A stretch of 23,920 nt of DNA from Deltaproteobacteria bacterium (GTDB lineage Bacteria; Desulfobacterota; Binatia; Binatales; Binataceae), in assembly GCA_021799555.1 (NCBI GenBank), contig JAJZAG010000016.1:1-23920 (forward strand). Reading direction: 5' to 3'. How positions within the stretch are numbered: the first letter of the stretch is position 1; every line of letters starts with the position of its first letter. Under the pieces are notes generated by a model that did no database searches, was not told the DNA's origin, and worked only from the letters and a program-made list of their open reading frames with translations. Below are positions 6,834 to 14,461 of this stretch, piece by piece. The translations under genes were made by a program, and so were the position numbers.

Positions 6834-8807
6834 ATGGCTTCAACTCCGCATCTCGTCCTCGCGCGCAAATGGCGCCCCGATCGCTTCAGCGACCTCGTCG
6901 GACAGGAACACGTCACCCGCACGCTGTCCGAGGCGCTTAAGCGCGGCCGGATCGCGCACGCGTTCCTGTTCACCGGAATTCGCGGAGTCGGCAAAACCAC
7001 CGCAGCGAGAATTCTTGCGCGATGCCTCAATTGCGAGCACGGACCCACCGCCGAGCCGTGCGGCGAGTGCGCCGCGTGCGTCGAGATTCGCGCCGGACGC
7101 GCACTCGACGTGAGCGAGATCGACGGTGCCACCTATCGCAAGATCGATGACGCACGCGCAATTATCGAAAACCTGAGCTACCGACCCGCGCGCGACCGCT
7201 TCAAGATTTATATTATCGATGAGGCCCACCAGCTGACCGATCAGGCCTTCAACGCGCTGCTCAAAACCCTCGAGGAACCGCCGCCGCACGTAAAGTTTAT
7301 CCTCGCGACCACCGAACCGCAGAAGATGCCCGAGACGATTCTGTCGCGGCTCCAACGTTACGACTTCCGCCGCATTCCGCTTGCGGCCATTCACGAACGC
7401 CTGCGCGAGTTGGCCACGCGCGAAAAAATCGATGCCGAAGAAGCCGCCCTGCGCCTGATTGCGCGCGAAGCCGGCGGCTCGATGCGCGACGCCGAGCGGA
7501 TGCTCGAGACCGCCATCGCCTCCGCTCCCGACGGCCGCGTCGGCGAAGCTGCGGTCGCGTCATCGCTGGGCGTCGCCTCGCGCACGATCGTGTTCGGAGT
7601 TATCGAGTCGATCCTCGAACGCAAAGCGGCGCCCGCACTGCGCGCGGCTCGTGAGCTTTCGGCGCGGGGCGCCAACCTCGAATCTCTCGGCCGCGACCTA
7701 CTCGAGACGCTGCGCAACCTCGCCGTCGCCAAGCTACCGCACGACGATACGCAAAAAAGTGTTGGACAGAGTCCGCTCGACGATATCCCCGACAACGAGG
7801 TGCTCGAACTAAATCGGCTTGCCGCTCTTACCTCGAATCGCGATCTGATGCGGCTGTTCCGGCTGATGGCGCAGGCGCAAGAAGAACTCATCCGCTCACC
7901 ATATCCGGATTTGCTGCTCGAGATGGCGATCGTGCGGATGGCGTCGCTCGCGCCGGTCGTCGATATGAATGAACTCTTGAGCGCAATCGCCGGCACGCAT
8001 CAGACAGGTTCGTCTTCAGGTTCGAACTCTGGATCGTCCTCAGGATCGCCCTCTTCTTCGGGCGGCGCCACACGCGCTCCCACCACTCATACTGTCGAAT
8101 CGCCGTCCGCAGTAGCGCGCAAGCTTCGAGTTGAAGGGGAAGTCAAGGCCTCAGCGCCCATCCGCGCCGCAGCGCCGCCGGTGGGAATCGAGCCACTGCC
8201 CGGGGCATCGCCGCCGTCCGCTTCCGAGCGCGAGATGCCGGAGTTGCGCGAATTTATTAAGTCGCGGCGCGCCGCGCTGGCGGGCTTCATGGAACAAGGC
8301 GCGGCGTTGTGGCTCGACGGTGACGTGCTATCCATAGCGCCGCGCAGTGATATCTACGCCCGCTATCTTGCCGATAACCGGGCAGTAATCGCCGAGATCG
8401 CGTCGGATTTTTATGGCCGCCCAATCCGCGCCGAAATCGCAGCAAGCATCGCAGCCGCGCCCCCCGCGCTAACAAGAGCGCATACGGCTCCGGAACCGGC
8501 GCACCTCGCACCGTCACAATCAAAAGAAAAGGAAACCGCCTCCGAGCCGAGTGTCGCTTCCACCGTCTCGCGCGAAACAGCCGAGCCGATGCTATCGGCG
8601 GCGATTATGACTTCGTCGGCTGTGCCCGCAACCCGCCGCGTCTCGACTTCGCCCGAAGAACGTGCCGCGCTTTACGCCGACCCGATCGTCGAACGCGTCT
8701 TTGAAGCGTTCGAGGCGCGACTGGTCGAAGTCCGCGCGCCAGTCGCGATCACGCCATCGGCGGCGGCGGAGATCAACGGCGCCGAGGACTCGGAAGCAGG
8801 AGATTGA
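6834..8807 (+). CDS. dnaX: DNA polymerase III subunit gamma/tau
   Basis: This is the clamp-loader ATPase and replisome organiser, 657 aa from ATG 6834. An ORF start 45 nt upstream lies inside the SRP RNA and is not used. It shows LARKWRPDRFSDLVGQEHV at 9-27, Walker A GIRGVGKTT at 48-56, zinc-binding cysteines between 64 and 82 (CLNC, CGEC, C), Walker B IIDEAH at 127-132, sensor-1 ATTEPQKMPETILSR at 158-172 and domain III to about 370. A Gly/Ser linker (392-411) precedes a Pro/Ala/Ser-rich region. A small folded block near 465-535 (ELREFIKSRRAALAGF, ALWLDGDVLSI) resembles the C-terminal domain found in tau-like DnaX proteins. No well-placed frameshift site for a short gamma form was found. It is first of the dnaX-ebfC-recR cluster. 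Confidence 0.96.
   Translation: MASTPHLVLARKWRPDRFSDLVGQEHVTRTLSEALKRGRIAHAFLFTGIRGVGKTTAARILARCLNCEHGPTAEPCGECAACVEIRAGRALDVSEIDGATYRKIDDARAIIENLSYRPARDRFKIYIIDEAHQLTDQAFNALLKTLEEPPPHVKFILATTEPQKMPETILSRLQRYDFRRIPLAAIHERLRELATREKIDAEEAALRLIAREAGGSMRDAERMLETAIASAPDGRVGEAAVASSLGVASRTIVFGVIESILERKAAPALRAARELSARGANLESLGRDLLETLRNLAVAKLPHDDTQKSVGQSPLDDIPDNEVLELNRLAALTSNRDLMRLFRLMAQAQEELIRSPYPDLLLEMAIVRMASLAPVVDMNELLSAIAGTHQTGSSSGSNSGSSSGSPSSSGGATRAPTTHTVESPSAVARKLRVEGEVKASAPIRAAAPPVGIEPLPGASPPSASEREMPELREFIKSRRAALAGFMEQGAALWLDGDVLSIAPRSDIYARYLADNRAVIAEIASDFYGRPIRAEIAASIAAAPPALTRAHTAPEPAHLAPSQSKEKETASEPSVASTVSRETAEPMLSAAIMTSSAVPATRRVSTSPEERAALYADPIVERVFEAFEARLVEVRAPVAITPSAAAEINGAEDSEAGD
8007..8066 (+). 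repeat. Gly/Ser low-complexity tract inside dnaX
   Basis: Twenty codons (residues 392-411) encode almost only Gly and Ser, through imperfect repeats of GGTTCG, TCTTCA and GGATCG-like units. It is in frame and marks a flexible linker between the ATPase/domain III part and the C-terminal region. The repeat is short and codon-diverse, so it is not an expanding microsatellite. Confidence 0.7.
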
Positions 8808-8874
8808 TCGGCACGAGCAGTCAGAGCGTTTTCGATATGCGCATATTATCTCAATTCGCTCGGGAGCAAATGAA

Positions 8875-9204
8875 TTGGCAGAACTCGACTTATCGGCATT
8901 GATGAAACAGGCCGCAGCCCTTCAGGACAAGCTCAAAGACATGCAGGCCGCCGCCGCCGAACGAATCGTCACGGCCGAGGCGGGCGCGGGGATGGTTCGC
9001 GCGACGGTTGACGGCACGATGCGCGTGCGGAAGATCGAGATCGACGCGGCGCTCCTTGCGGGCAACGACAAAGACATGCTCGAGGATCTGATCGTCGTCG
9101 CGATCAATGAAGGTCTCAAGCGCGCGCAGGAGATGGTCGCCGAAGAAATGGCCAAGCTTGGACCGCTCGGCGGTCTCAAGCTCCCCGGCTTCGGTGGCGA
9201 CTGA
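8875..9204 (+). CDS. ebfC: YbaB/EbfC family nucleoid-associated protein
   Basis: This small DNA-binding protein (109 aa) is commonly encoded between dnaX and recR. I chose TTG 8875 because GGGAG (8862-8866) sits 8 nt before it and gives MAELDLSALMKQAAALQDKL, the usual helical N-terminus. The first ATG (8902) would remove part of that helix, and the open frame further upstream overlaps dnaX out of frame. The family body is visible: VTAEAGAGMVRATVDG near 32-47, VRKIEIDAALL at 51-61, and LEDLIVVAINEGLKRAQE at 69-86. The Gly-rich end GPLGGLKLPGFGGD is typical. It forms dimers that bind DNA. Its stop is 11 nt before recR. Confidence 0.92.
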   Translation: MAELDLSALMKQAAALQDKLKDMQAAAAERIVTAEAGAGMVRATVDGTMRVRKIEIDAALLAGNDKDMLEDLIVVAINEGLKRAQEMVAEEMAKLGPLGGLKLPGFGGD

Positions 9205-9215
9205 ATCGAACGGCG

Positions 9216-9842
9216 ATGGCTGCGGAAAATCTTAAACGCGGCGACGGTCTTCCACCCGCGATGACGCGGTTGGTAAAGGAACTCTCGCGCTTGCCCGGAA
9301 TCGGCGAAAAGACCGCGTCGCGGCTCGCCTTCAACCTGCTCAACCGGCCGCGCGATCAGGTGATTGCGCTGGCCGAGTCGCTGCTCGAAATGAAAGAGCG
9401 AGTGGGGCTGTGCGACCAATGTTATGGGCTGTCGGATAATCCGCGATGCCAGATCTGCGACGATCCGGCGCGCGAACGCGACGTGATCTGCGTCGTCGAA
9501 GGGCCTGCGGACCTGATGGCGATCGAGCGCGCGCGCAGCTTCTCCGGCGTCTACCATGTCCTGCACGGCGCGATCGCGCCGCTCGATGGAATCGGCCCCG
9601 ATGACGTAAAACTCAAGGAACTGATTGCCCGAGTCAATCCGCCTACCGCCGTTCGCGAGGTGATTATCGCGACTAATGCAACGGTCGAAGGCGAAGCAAC
9701 TGCGCTTTACATTGCCAAGGCGCTGCGCCCCTGGGGTGTCAAGACAACGCGCCTCGCGCGCGGCCTTCCCGCAGGCGGCGACCTCGAGTACAGCGACTCC
9801 GCGACATTGACCAGCGCGCTCGCCGGCCGCCGCGAACTATAG
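9216..9842 (+). CDS. recR: Recombination mediator protein RecR
   Basis: RecR acts with RecO/RecF to load RecA at single-strand gaps. The 208-residue length is normal. It shows the helix-hairpin-helix LPGIGEKTASRLAFNLL at 26-42, a C4 zinc finger with Cys66, Cys69, Cys78 and Cys81, and a Toprim domain from about 88 to 170 containing VVEGPADLMAIE. The conserved end is ARGLPAGGDLEYSDSATL at 181-198. The ATG is 11 nt after ebfC, with no strong ribosome site, which fits coupling to the upstream gene. A second in-frame ATG (M16) is possible but lacks a better site. It is the last gene of the dnaX cluster. Confidence 0.97.
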   Translation: MAAENLKRGDGLPPAMTRLVKELSRLPGIGEKTASRLAFNLLNRPRDQVIALAESLLEMKERVGLCDQCYGLSDNPRCQICDDPARERDVICVVEGPADLMAIERARSFSGVYHVLHGAIAPLDGIGPDDVKLKELIARVNPPTAVREVIIATNATVEGEATALYIAKALRPWGVKTTRLARGLPAGGDLEYSDSATLTSALAGRREL

Positions 9843-9943
9843 CGCTGTTAGCCCCGTCGGCGCGCGCGGACCCGGCCACGATTTACCCGTCGCCCTGCGT
9901 GCGGCTGTCGATAAGGGTGAGCGTCTCTATCTTGTCCGCTGAC

Positions 9944-9969
9944 CCCTTCAACATAAAGGGAGTATTTTT
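9944..9969 (+). terminator. Weak terminator-like hairpin after recR
   Basis: CCCTT (9944-9948) and AAGGG (9956-9960) make a 5-bp stem followed by AGTATTTTT. The stem is short, so termination would be partial. It is the only terminator-like structure between recR and the cyclase gene. Confidence 0.35.
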
Positions 9970-10055
9970 CAGCGTGCAGCGCGGCTAAGATTCCGCGTGC
10001 GCGGGTGGCTGTGCTATACGGACAGGCGAATCAGCCCCACAGGGGAGAGATGATC

Positions 10056-10982
10056 ATGTCCACGCGAAGCACGCCTGCCGAAGTAATCGCTATGTTTGAA
10101 AAGCTCAGCAATTGGGGGAGATGGGGCAATGAGGACGAGCGCGGTGCATTGAATTTTATCAACGACGCGAAGCGCGCCGCCGCCGCGCGGCTCGTCAAAT
10201 CCGGCGAAATGGTATCGCTGGCGGTGCCGCTCGCGACGATTCCGGCGGCGGACAATCCGATGCCAGTAACGCACCTGATGGTGCAGGCCGGGTACGACTC
10301 GCACGAAATGGCGCTGCCATATGCGGGCGACTATTTTGCAATCGCGCCGCACGGGATGGCCAATACTCATATCGACGCGCTTTGCCACGTATTCTGGCAC
10401 GGCAAAATGTACAACGGCTTCGACGCTGGCGAGGTCGGCTCGCACGGCGCGAAGAAATGTGCGATCACGGTCGCGCGCGAAGGAATCGTCGGCCGCGGCG
10501 TCCTGCTCGATATTCCCAAAATCAAAAAAATCGACTGGCTGGAACCCGGCGAACGAATATTTCCGGAGGACCTCGACGCCGCAGAAAGCGAGCATCATGT
10601 CCGCGTCGCTGAAGGCGACATCCTGTTGATTCGCACCGGCCGCGCCGCGCGCCGCAAGGCAAAGGGCGGATGGGACCCGAACCGCGTCGGACTCCCGGGC
10701 CTCGATGCGACCTGCCTCCCGTGGCTTCATTCGCGCAAAATCGCGGTGCTCGGCTCCGACAGTGTCAGTGATGTTGTTCCCAGCGGCTACGACGGCGTGC
10801 CGTTGCCGATTCACGTCGGGACGCTGGTCGCGATGGGCGTGCATCTGATCGACAACGCGGATTTCGACGCGCTCGCGGCCGCTTGCGCCAAGGCGAACCG
10901 CTACGAGTTTTTGTTCACGATGGGTCCGCTCATCCTGAATCGCGGCACCGCGTCGCCCATAAATCCAATTGCGATTCTGTGA
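10056..10982 (+). CDS. Cyclase-family (kynurenine formamidase-like) metal-dependent hydrolase
   Basis: This 308-residue protein belongs to the PF04199 cyclase family, whose members hydrolyse amides, lactones or cyclic ketones using divalent metal. The metal motif normally written HxGTHxDxPxH appears here as HGMANTHIDALCH, with His99, His105, Asp107 and His111. The GT of the motif is replaced by NT and the Pro by Leu-Cys, as in the longer members of the family. Other family stretches are GDILLIRTGRAARR at 187-200 and VLGSDSVSDVVPS at 231-243. Start ATG 10056 has GGGGAG 8 nt before it; ATG 10050 would sit too close to that site. It is 45 nt upstream of an amidohydrolase, suggesting a two-gene operon that opens and then processes one substrate. 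The substrate is unknown. Confidence 0.85.
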   Translation: MSTRSTPAEVIAMFEKLSNWGRWGNEDERGALNFINDAKRAAAARLVKSGEMVSLAVPLATIPAADNPMPVTHLMVQAGYDSHEMALPYAGDYFAIAPHGMANTHIDALCHVFWHGKMYNGFDAGEVGSHGAKKCAITVAREGIVGRGVLLDIPKIKKIDWLEPGERIFPEDLDAAESEHHVRVAEGDILLIRTGRAARRKAKGGWDPNRVGLPGLDATCLPWLHSRKIAVLGSDSVSDVVPSGYDGVPLPIHVGTLVAMGVHLIDNADFDALAAACAKANRYEFLFTMGPLILNRGTASPINPIAIL

Positions 10983-11027
10983 GATCGCCCGCACCATCCG
11001 TGGATAATGCTTGAAGGAGATACGAGT

Positions 11028-12227
11028 ATGAAGAGCGAAGCGTTGGTCATCGATTGCGACGGACATATCCTTGAGCCGCCCGACCTGTGGGAAAGATACA
11101 TCGACCCGAAATTCCGCGACCGCGCGATGCGGATTCGGATCGGCGACGATGGCTTCGAGTACCTCGAGATCGATCGCAAGCGCGCCGAAATGACGCGGCC
11201 CGGGCTGCTCGGCTCCCTCGGCGGTATGGGCAAACGTGTAGAGGAGACCAACCGGATGCGCGCCGCCGCGATGCGAGGAGAGAGGCTGCGCCCGGAAGAT
11301 CTGCGCGCGGTGCAGCCAAAGCCAGAAGACACCTACCTAAAGGGTGCGGCCTTCGGCACCATGGATATGAAGGAACGCCTCCAGCTCCTGGACAAGGAAG
11401 GAATGGCGAAGTCAATTCTTTATCCAACTATAGGACTGTTGTGGGAGGCTGAGCTTTTCGACGCTGAGCTGTCGGCGGCGTACTGCCGTGCCTACAACCG
11501 ATGGATCGCCGACTTCTGCCGCGACTCAAACGGGCGCCTGATTCCAATCGCCCACCTTTCTCTTGGCGATCCGGCCGAGGCCGCACGCGAGCTCGAGCGC
11601 GCAGTTAAGGATGGATGCAAGGGCGCGTTCGTGTGTCCGTTTACGATCACCCGCGTTCCGCACGGCGACGCCGCGCACGATCCAGTATTCGCGGCTGCAC
11701 AGGATCTCGGCGTGCCGCTCGCAATACATCCAACCTTCGAGCCGGTCTCCTTCGGAATCCATCGCCGCTACGATAATTTCGCGTGGGCGGCCTGGTACTT
11801 CGATCTATTCGCTGGCCAGGGTGTCCAGCACGCGTTCGCAACATTCTTTCAGCTCGGAGTCTTCGATCGTTTTCCGAAGCTCAGGGTCATCGTGCTTGAG
11901 TCGCAGGCCGGATGGATTGGCTACTTCCTCGATCGCGGCGACGCGATCTACTCAGGCACCACGCTCGGCCTGACGGTGCGCCTCAAAGAAAAGCCCTCGC
12001 ACTATTTCAAGCGCCAATGCTGGATATCGGCGGACCCGGACGAACGAACTATCGCCGGAATGATGCAGATCGTCGGCGAAGACAAGTTCTTCTGGGCCAG
12101 CGACTACCCGCATCCCGATCATCCGGGCAACTACCTCGAGGAGCTAAAGGGTCTCGTCGCGCCGATGACGGAATCGGGCCGTCGCGCTATTCTTGGCGAG
12201 AGCGTCGCGAAGGTGTACGGAATCTAG
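11028..12227 (+). CDS. Amidohydrolase-superfamily protein (PF04909, decarboxylase/hydrolase type)
   Basis: The protein has 399 residues from ATG 11028, which has AAGGAG 8 nt upstream. An earlier ATG (11007) lies before that site. It is a TIM-barrel enzyme: the first metal motif is DCDGH at 9-13, His234 lies in AIHPTFEP, and Asp359 lies in FWASDYPHPDHP at 355-366. PF04909 includes ACMSD-like decarboxylases and aromatic-ring-cleavage product hydrolases. Members with the opening VIDCDGHILEPPDLW are common next to luciferase-like monooxygenases in soil bacteria. It follows the cyclase gene and ends 27 nt before a strong terminator. Exact chemistry is unknown: a non-oxidative decarboxylation or C-C/C-N hydrolysis are the alternatives. 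Confidence 0.88.
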   Translation: MKSEALVIDCDGHILEPPDLWERYIDPKFRDRAMRIRIGDDGFEYLEIDRKRAEMTRPGLLGSLGGMGKRVEETNRMRAAAMRGERLRPEDLRAVQPKPEDTYLKGAAFGTMDMKERLQLLDKEGMAKSILYPTIGLLWEAELFDAELSAAYCRAYNRWIADFCRDSNGRLIPIAHLSLGDPAEAARELERAVKDGCKGAFVCPFTITRVPHGDAAHDPVFAAAQDLGVPLAIHPTFEPVSFGIHRRYDNFAWAAWYFDLFAGQGVQHAFATFFQLGVFDRFPKLRVIVLESQAGWIGYFLDRGDAIYSGTTLGLTVRLKEKPSHYFKRQCWISADPDERTIAGMMQIVGEDKFFWASDYPHPDHPGNYLEELKGLVAPMTESGRRAILGESVAKVYGI

Positions 12228-12254
12228 TTTCGGCGCAATCCGCCGCAGCTCCAT

Positions 12255-12298
12255 AAGAAGAAGCGGCGCTAGCGTAATCGCGAGCGCCGCTTCTTCTT
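12255..12298. terminator. Bidirectional intrinsic terminator between convergent genes
   Basis: AAGAAGAAGCGGCGCT (12255-12270) pairs perfectly over 16 bp with AGCGCCGCTTCTTCTT (12283-12298) around a 12-nt loop. The GC-rich core is followed by a pyrimidine/T-rich tail on both strands, so it can stop the amidohydrolase transcript (plus) and the DsbD-alpha transcript (minus). Confidence 0.85.
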
Positions 12299-12330
12299 TC
12301 GAGGCTGGGTGTCTTCGCGGACCGAGTATT

Positions 12331-12852
12331 CTACTTCGCGGCGGCCACCGTCACCGGGATCTCGAACTTCACTGCTTGCGGCATCTTGCAGATGTTGTCG
12401 TTACACTCCTGAAACTTGAACGTTCCCGCGAGTTGATAGTTACCGGGCTTCGATTTCGGATCGATCGTCAGCGTTCCCGCCGCTTTCACCGAGTGCTCAT
12501 AGACCGGCAGCGTTTCGCCAAGTCCCTTGAACGTGACTGGCGTCGGCGCTGGAAACTTGATCTGCTGCTTCGCGATCACGGTCTTGTCGAACTCGACGCT
12601 GGTCGGCACGAAATCCTCGGGCACAGGGTTGCCGTAGATGTGCCATCCCGGTTCGATCGCGATCTTGACCGTCACGCCGATCTCACCGCCGGGCGCAACC
12701 TTCGCGTTGGCTAGCGCGATTTTCGCCTGCACGTTTTGTGCTTGCACGGTGGTCGCCGCGTCGGCCGCAAGCGCCGCCTCCGGGAGTGCCACCACCATAA
12801 CCAATGTGATCAGCGCCCACAGCACTGTGTGTATCTTCGCAATCATCGCCAC
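12331..12852 (-). CDS. Secreted stand-alone DsbD N-terminal (alpha) domain protein
   Basis: The protein has 173 aa from GTG 12852, or 171 from ATG 12846; neither has a clear ribosome site. A signal peptide (hydrophobic residues 9-23, cleavage after ALPEAALA) sends it across the membrane. The mature part matches the immunoglobulin-like DsbD-alpha domain (PF11412): VAPGGEIGVTVKIAIEPGWHIYGNP at about 52-76 and the redox pair Cys150/Cys155 in ECNDNICKMPQAV. In full DsbD this domain receives electrons through the membrane domain and passes them to periplasmic partners. Here the membrane and thioredoxin domains are absent and no such gene is adjacent. It may therefore pair with a CcdA/DsbD-beta protein elsewhere or deliver electrons to a particular client. 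It converges on the amidohydrolase gene. Confidence 0.82.
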   Translation of the reverse strand: MAMIAKIHTVLWALITLVMVVALPEAALAADAATTVQAQNVQAKIALANAKVAPGGEIGVTVKIAIEPGWHIYGNPVPEDFVPTSVEFDKTVIAKQQIKFPAPTPVTFKGLGETLPVYEHSVKAAGTLTIDPKSKPGNYQLAGTFKFQECNDNICKMPQAVKFEIPVTVAAAK

Positions 12853-12876
12853 TTAGATTAGCGCAACCGACCCGCA

Positions 12877-12931
12877 AAATCATCGGCCCCACGTAATTGG
12901 GCCGTCCCGGACGGAACGGTCCCGATGATTT
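12877..12931. repeat. Nested inverted repeat (10-bp outer arms)
   Basis: AAATCATCGG (12877-12886) and CCGATGATTT (12922-12931) are exact reverse complements. Between them lie a CCC/GGG pair and the tight hairpin CCGTCC-C-GGACGG, so the whole can fold as a branched structure. It sits 25 nt upstream of the DsbD-alpha start on the minus strand, in its leader or promoter. A further AATCATCG copy lies at 12841. Confidence 0.5.
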
Positions 12932-12982
12932 AAGCTGGTCGCTGAACCTGTGCGCTCACGCTAATTGGTAGTTCCTTGACGG

Positions 12983-13003
12983 GCCGAACGAGAATTGTTC
13001 GGC
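12983..13003. repeat. 7-bp inverted repeat
   Basis: GCCGAAC (12983-12989) and GTTCGGC (12997-13003) are separated by 7 nt. It could be a small hairpin or a dyad for a regulator. There is no T-run next to it. Confidence 0.35.
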
Positions 13004-13097
13004 TCTGACAAGACTACTCTATGTCTATGTTGCCGAAGTGGCGACTGTCGGGGCTGGCGTCGCGCTCGCTGAGTTCTCGGTCGAGGAGTCCATAAGC

Positions 13098-13142
13098 TTT
13101 TCGGCCCCAGCCTCCAGCCTATCCGAGGCTGGGGGTCGAAAA
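13098..13142. repeat. Long GC-rich hairpin downstream of the monooxygenase gene
   Basis: TTTTCGGCCCCAGCCTC (13098-13114) pairs with GAGGCTGGGGGTCGAAAA (13125-13142) with one bulge and a 10-nt loop. It lies about 85 nt after the stop of the minus-strand monooxygenase gene and probably ends or protects that mRNA. The T and A runs are inside the stem, not after it, so it is not a textbook intrinsic terminator. Confidence 0.55.
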
Positions 13143-13225
13143 ACTGCCTGAGGAAAAAGAATCAACCGGAGATCGACTCTCGAAGTGGACCTACATCGGG
13201 GTGCAGGTCATCGCCACGAAACGAG

Positions 13226-14419
13226 CTACGGTAGCATCCCGGCTTGGATCACGGTCGGTCCGGACTGCTTTGGAATCTGCGGCTCGCGTTTGCGCTGCAT
13301 CGCTTTTTCCAGAATTGGCGCCATCCGTTCGGCCTTTTCCCTCGCGTGCTTTTCCTCGCGCGGCTTGAAGTCGGGCATCACCTTTTCGGCGAACAGACTC
13401 AACGACGAGCAGATATCCTCGTGCTTGTTGTTGCCCGCCTGCGAGATGAATACCACCTGATCGACACCCGCTTCCTCATAGCCGCTCAGGCGTTCGCGGA
13501 TCAGGTCAGGCGTGCCGACGCAGGCGCTCTCGCCGCCGGCGCCGGGCATATCGAGCGAGGCGCTCTTATAGTTCGACCAGATGTTGGTTTTGGCCGGCTC
13601 GTGCTTGCCGAAGACGTAGTGATGTCCGAGCGCGTACGAGAAGAACTTGAGACCGTCCTGTCCCATCGCGACTGCGCGCTCCTGATTGGGATCGCACATG
13701 AAGCCGGTGACGATCGCGATGTTAGGATTGATCGCGTAGCCAATCGGCTCGCACTCGTTTTCGAGCGTCGTGTAATAATCATTGACCCACTGGCGCGCTT
13801 CGTCGGGACTGACGAAGGCGAAGGTCAGCGCACCGATTCCAAGCTTGGCCGCCAGATGAATCGTTTCGCGCCGCGAGCACGCGACCCATAGGGGCGGATG
13901 CGGTTTTTGCACCGGCTTGGGAACCACGTTGCGCACGGGCATCTTGAAATACTTGCCCTCGTGCCCCAAGAACGGCTCCTCGACGAACATCCGGCAGATA
14001 GCGCCGAGCGATTCCTGCCACATCGCACGCTTGTCCGCGCGTGGAATCTGAAACCCGCCCAGTTCAGCCTCCGCCGAAGATTCGCCGGTGCCGAACTCAA
14101 CGCGTCCGCCGCTGACGAGATCGAGCGTCGCGATTCGTTCGGCTACGCGCGCAGGATGATTGTATCCCGGCGGCAACAGCACGATTCCGTGTCCGAGCCT
14201 GATCCTCTTGGTGCGCTGACTGCACGCCGCCAGGAAAATTTCGGGCGCCGAAGAGTGCGCGTACTCCTCGAGAAAATGATGCTCGACCTCCCACATATGG
14301 TCGATGCCGAGCTTGTCGGCCAATTCGACCTGATCGAGCGCATCCTGAAACAGCTTCAGTTCCGATCCGGGACTCCAAGGACGCGGGAGCTGATGCTCAT
14401 AGAACGTTCCGAACTTCAT
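13226..14419 (-). CDS. LLM-class (luciferase-like) flavin-dependent oxidoreductase 1
   Basis: This 397-residue TIM-barrel monooxygenase uses reduced FMN or F420 and belongs to PF00296. Family stretches are MKFGTFYEHQLPRPW at the start, MWEVEHHF at 42-49, RIRLGHGIVLLPPGYNHPARVAER at 72-95, DLVSGGRVEFGTG at 100-112 and VVPKPVQKPHPPLWVA at 165-180. A charged, Lys/Arg-rich tail after residue 350 (KPREEKHAREKAERM) is longer than in the second copy in this window. GAGGG lies 10 nt before ATG 14419. The gene is 42 nt downstream of a tetR gene on the same strand and is probably in its operon, hence induced by that regulator's ligand. Likely roles are oxidation of a hydrocarbon, sulfonate or similar; the substrate is unknown. 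Confidence 0.9.
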   Translation of the reverse strand: MKFGTFYEHQLPRPWSPGSELKLFQDALDQVELADKLGIDHMWEVEHHFLEEYAHSSAPEIFLAACSQRTKRIRLGHGIVLLPPGYNHPARVAERIATLDLVSGGRVEFGTGESSAEAELGGFQIPRADKRAMWQESLGAICRMFVEEPFLGHEGKYFKMPVRNVVPKPVQKPHPPLWVACSRRETIHLAAKLGIGALTFAFVSPDEARQWVNDYYTTLENECEPIGYAINPNIAIVTGFMCDPNQERAVAMGQDGLKFFSYALGHHYVFGKHEPAKTNIWSNYKSASLDMPGAGGESACVGTPDLIRERLSGYEEAGVDQVVFISQAGNNKHEDICSSLSLFAEKVMPDFKPREEKHAREKAERMAPILEKAMQRKREPQIPKQSGPTVIQAGMLP

Positions 14420-14461
14420 GCGGCAATTACCCTCACTTTCCTTTGGGTGTAATGCACAACT

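Larger units (their letters stand above)
12853..13225. other. Structured non-coding stretch between the DsbD-alpha and monooxygenase genes
   Basis: These 373 nt contain no supportable gene but three inverted repeats: a nested one at 12877-12931, a 7-bp one at 12983-13003 and a long hairpin at 13098-13142. The promoter of the DsbD-alpha gene must lie at the left and the 3' end of the monooxygenase transcript at the right. No clear -35/-10 pair could be assigned. Confidence 0.5.

Noticed and set aside
7753..7758. A6G run in dnaX as a programmed frameshift site
   Set aside because: It is in the wrong phase for the A-AAA-AAG slip and falls at about residue 307 inside domain III, where truncation would destroy the clamp-loader subunit.
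8517..8540. A-rich stretch late in dnaX as a slippage site
   Set aside because: The A runs are interrupted by G and no stem-loop or nearby out-of-frame stop suggests programmed slippage.
10014..11066. A 350-codon minus-strand frame opposite the cyclase gene
   Set aside because: It lies fully antisense to a well-supported enzyme with metal motifs; its product has no family features.
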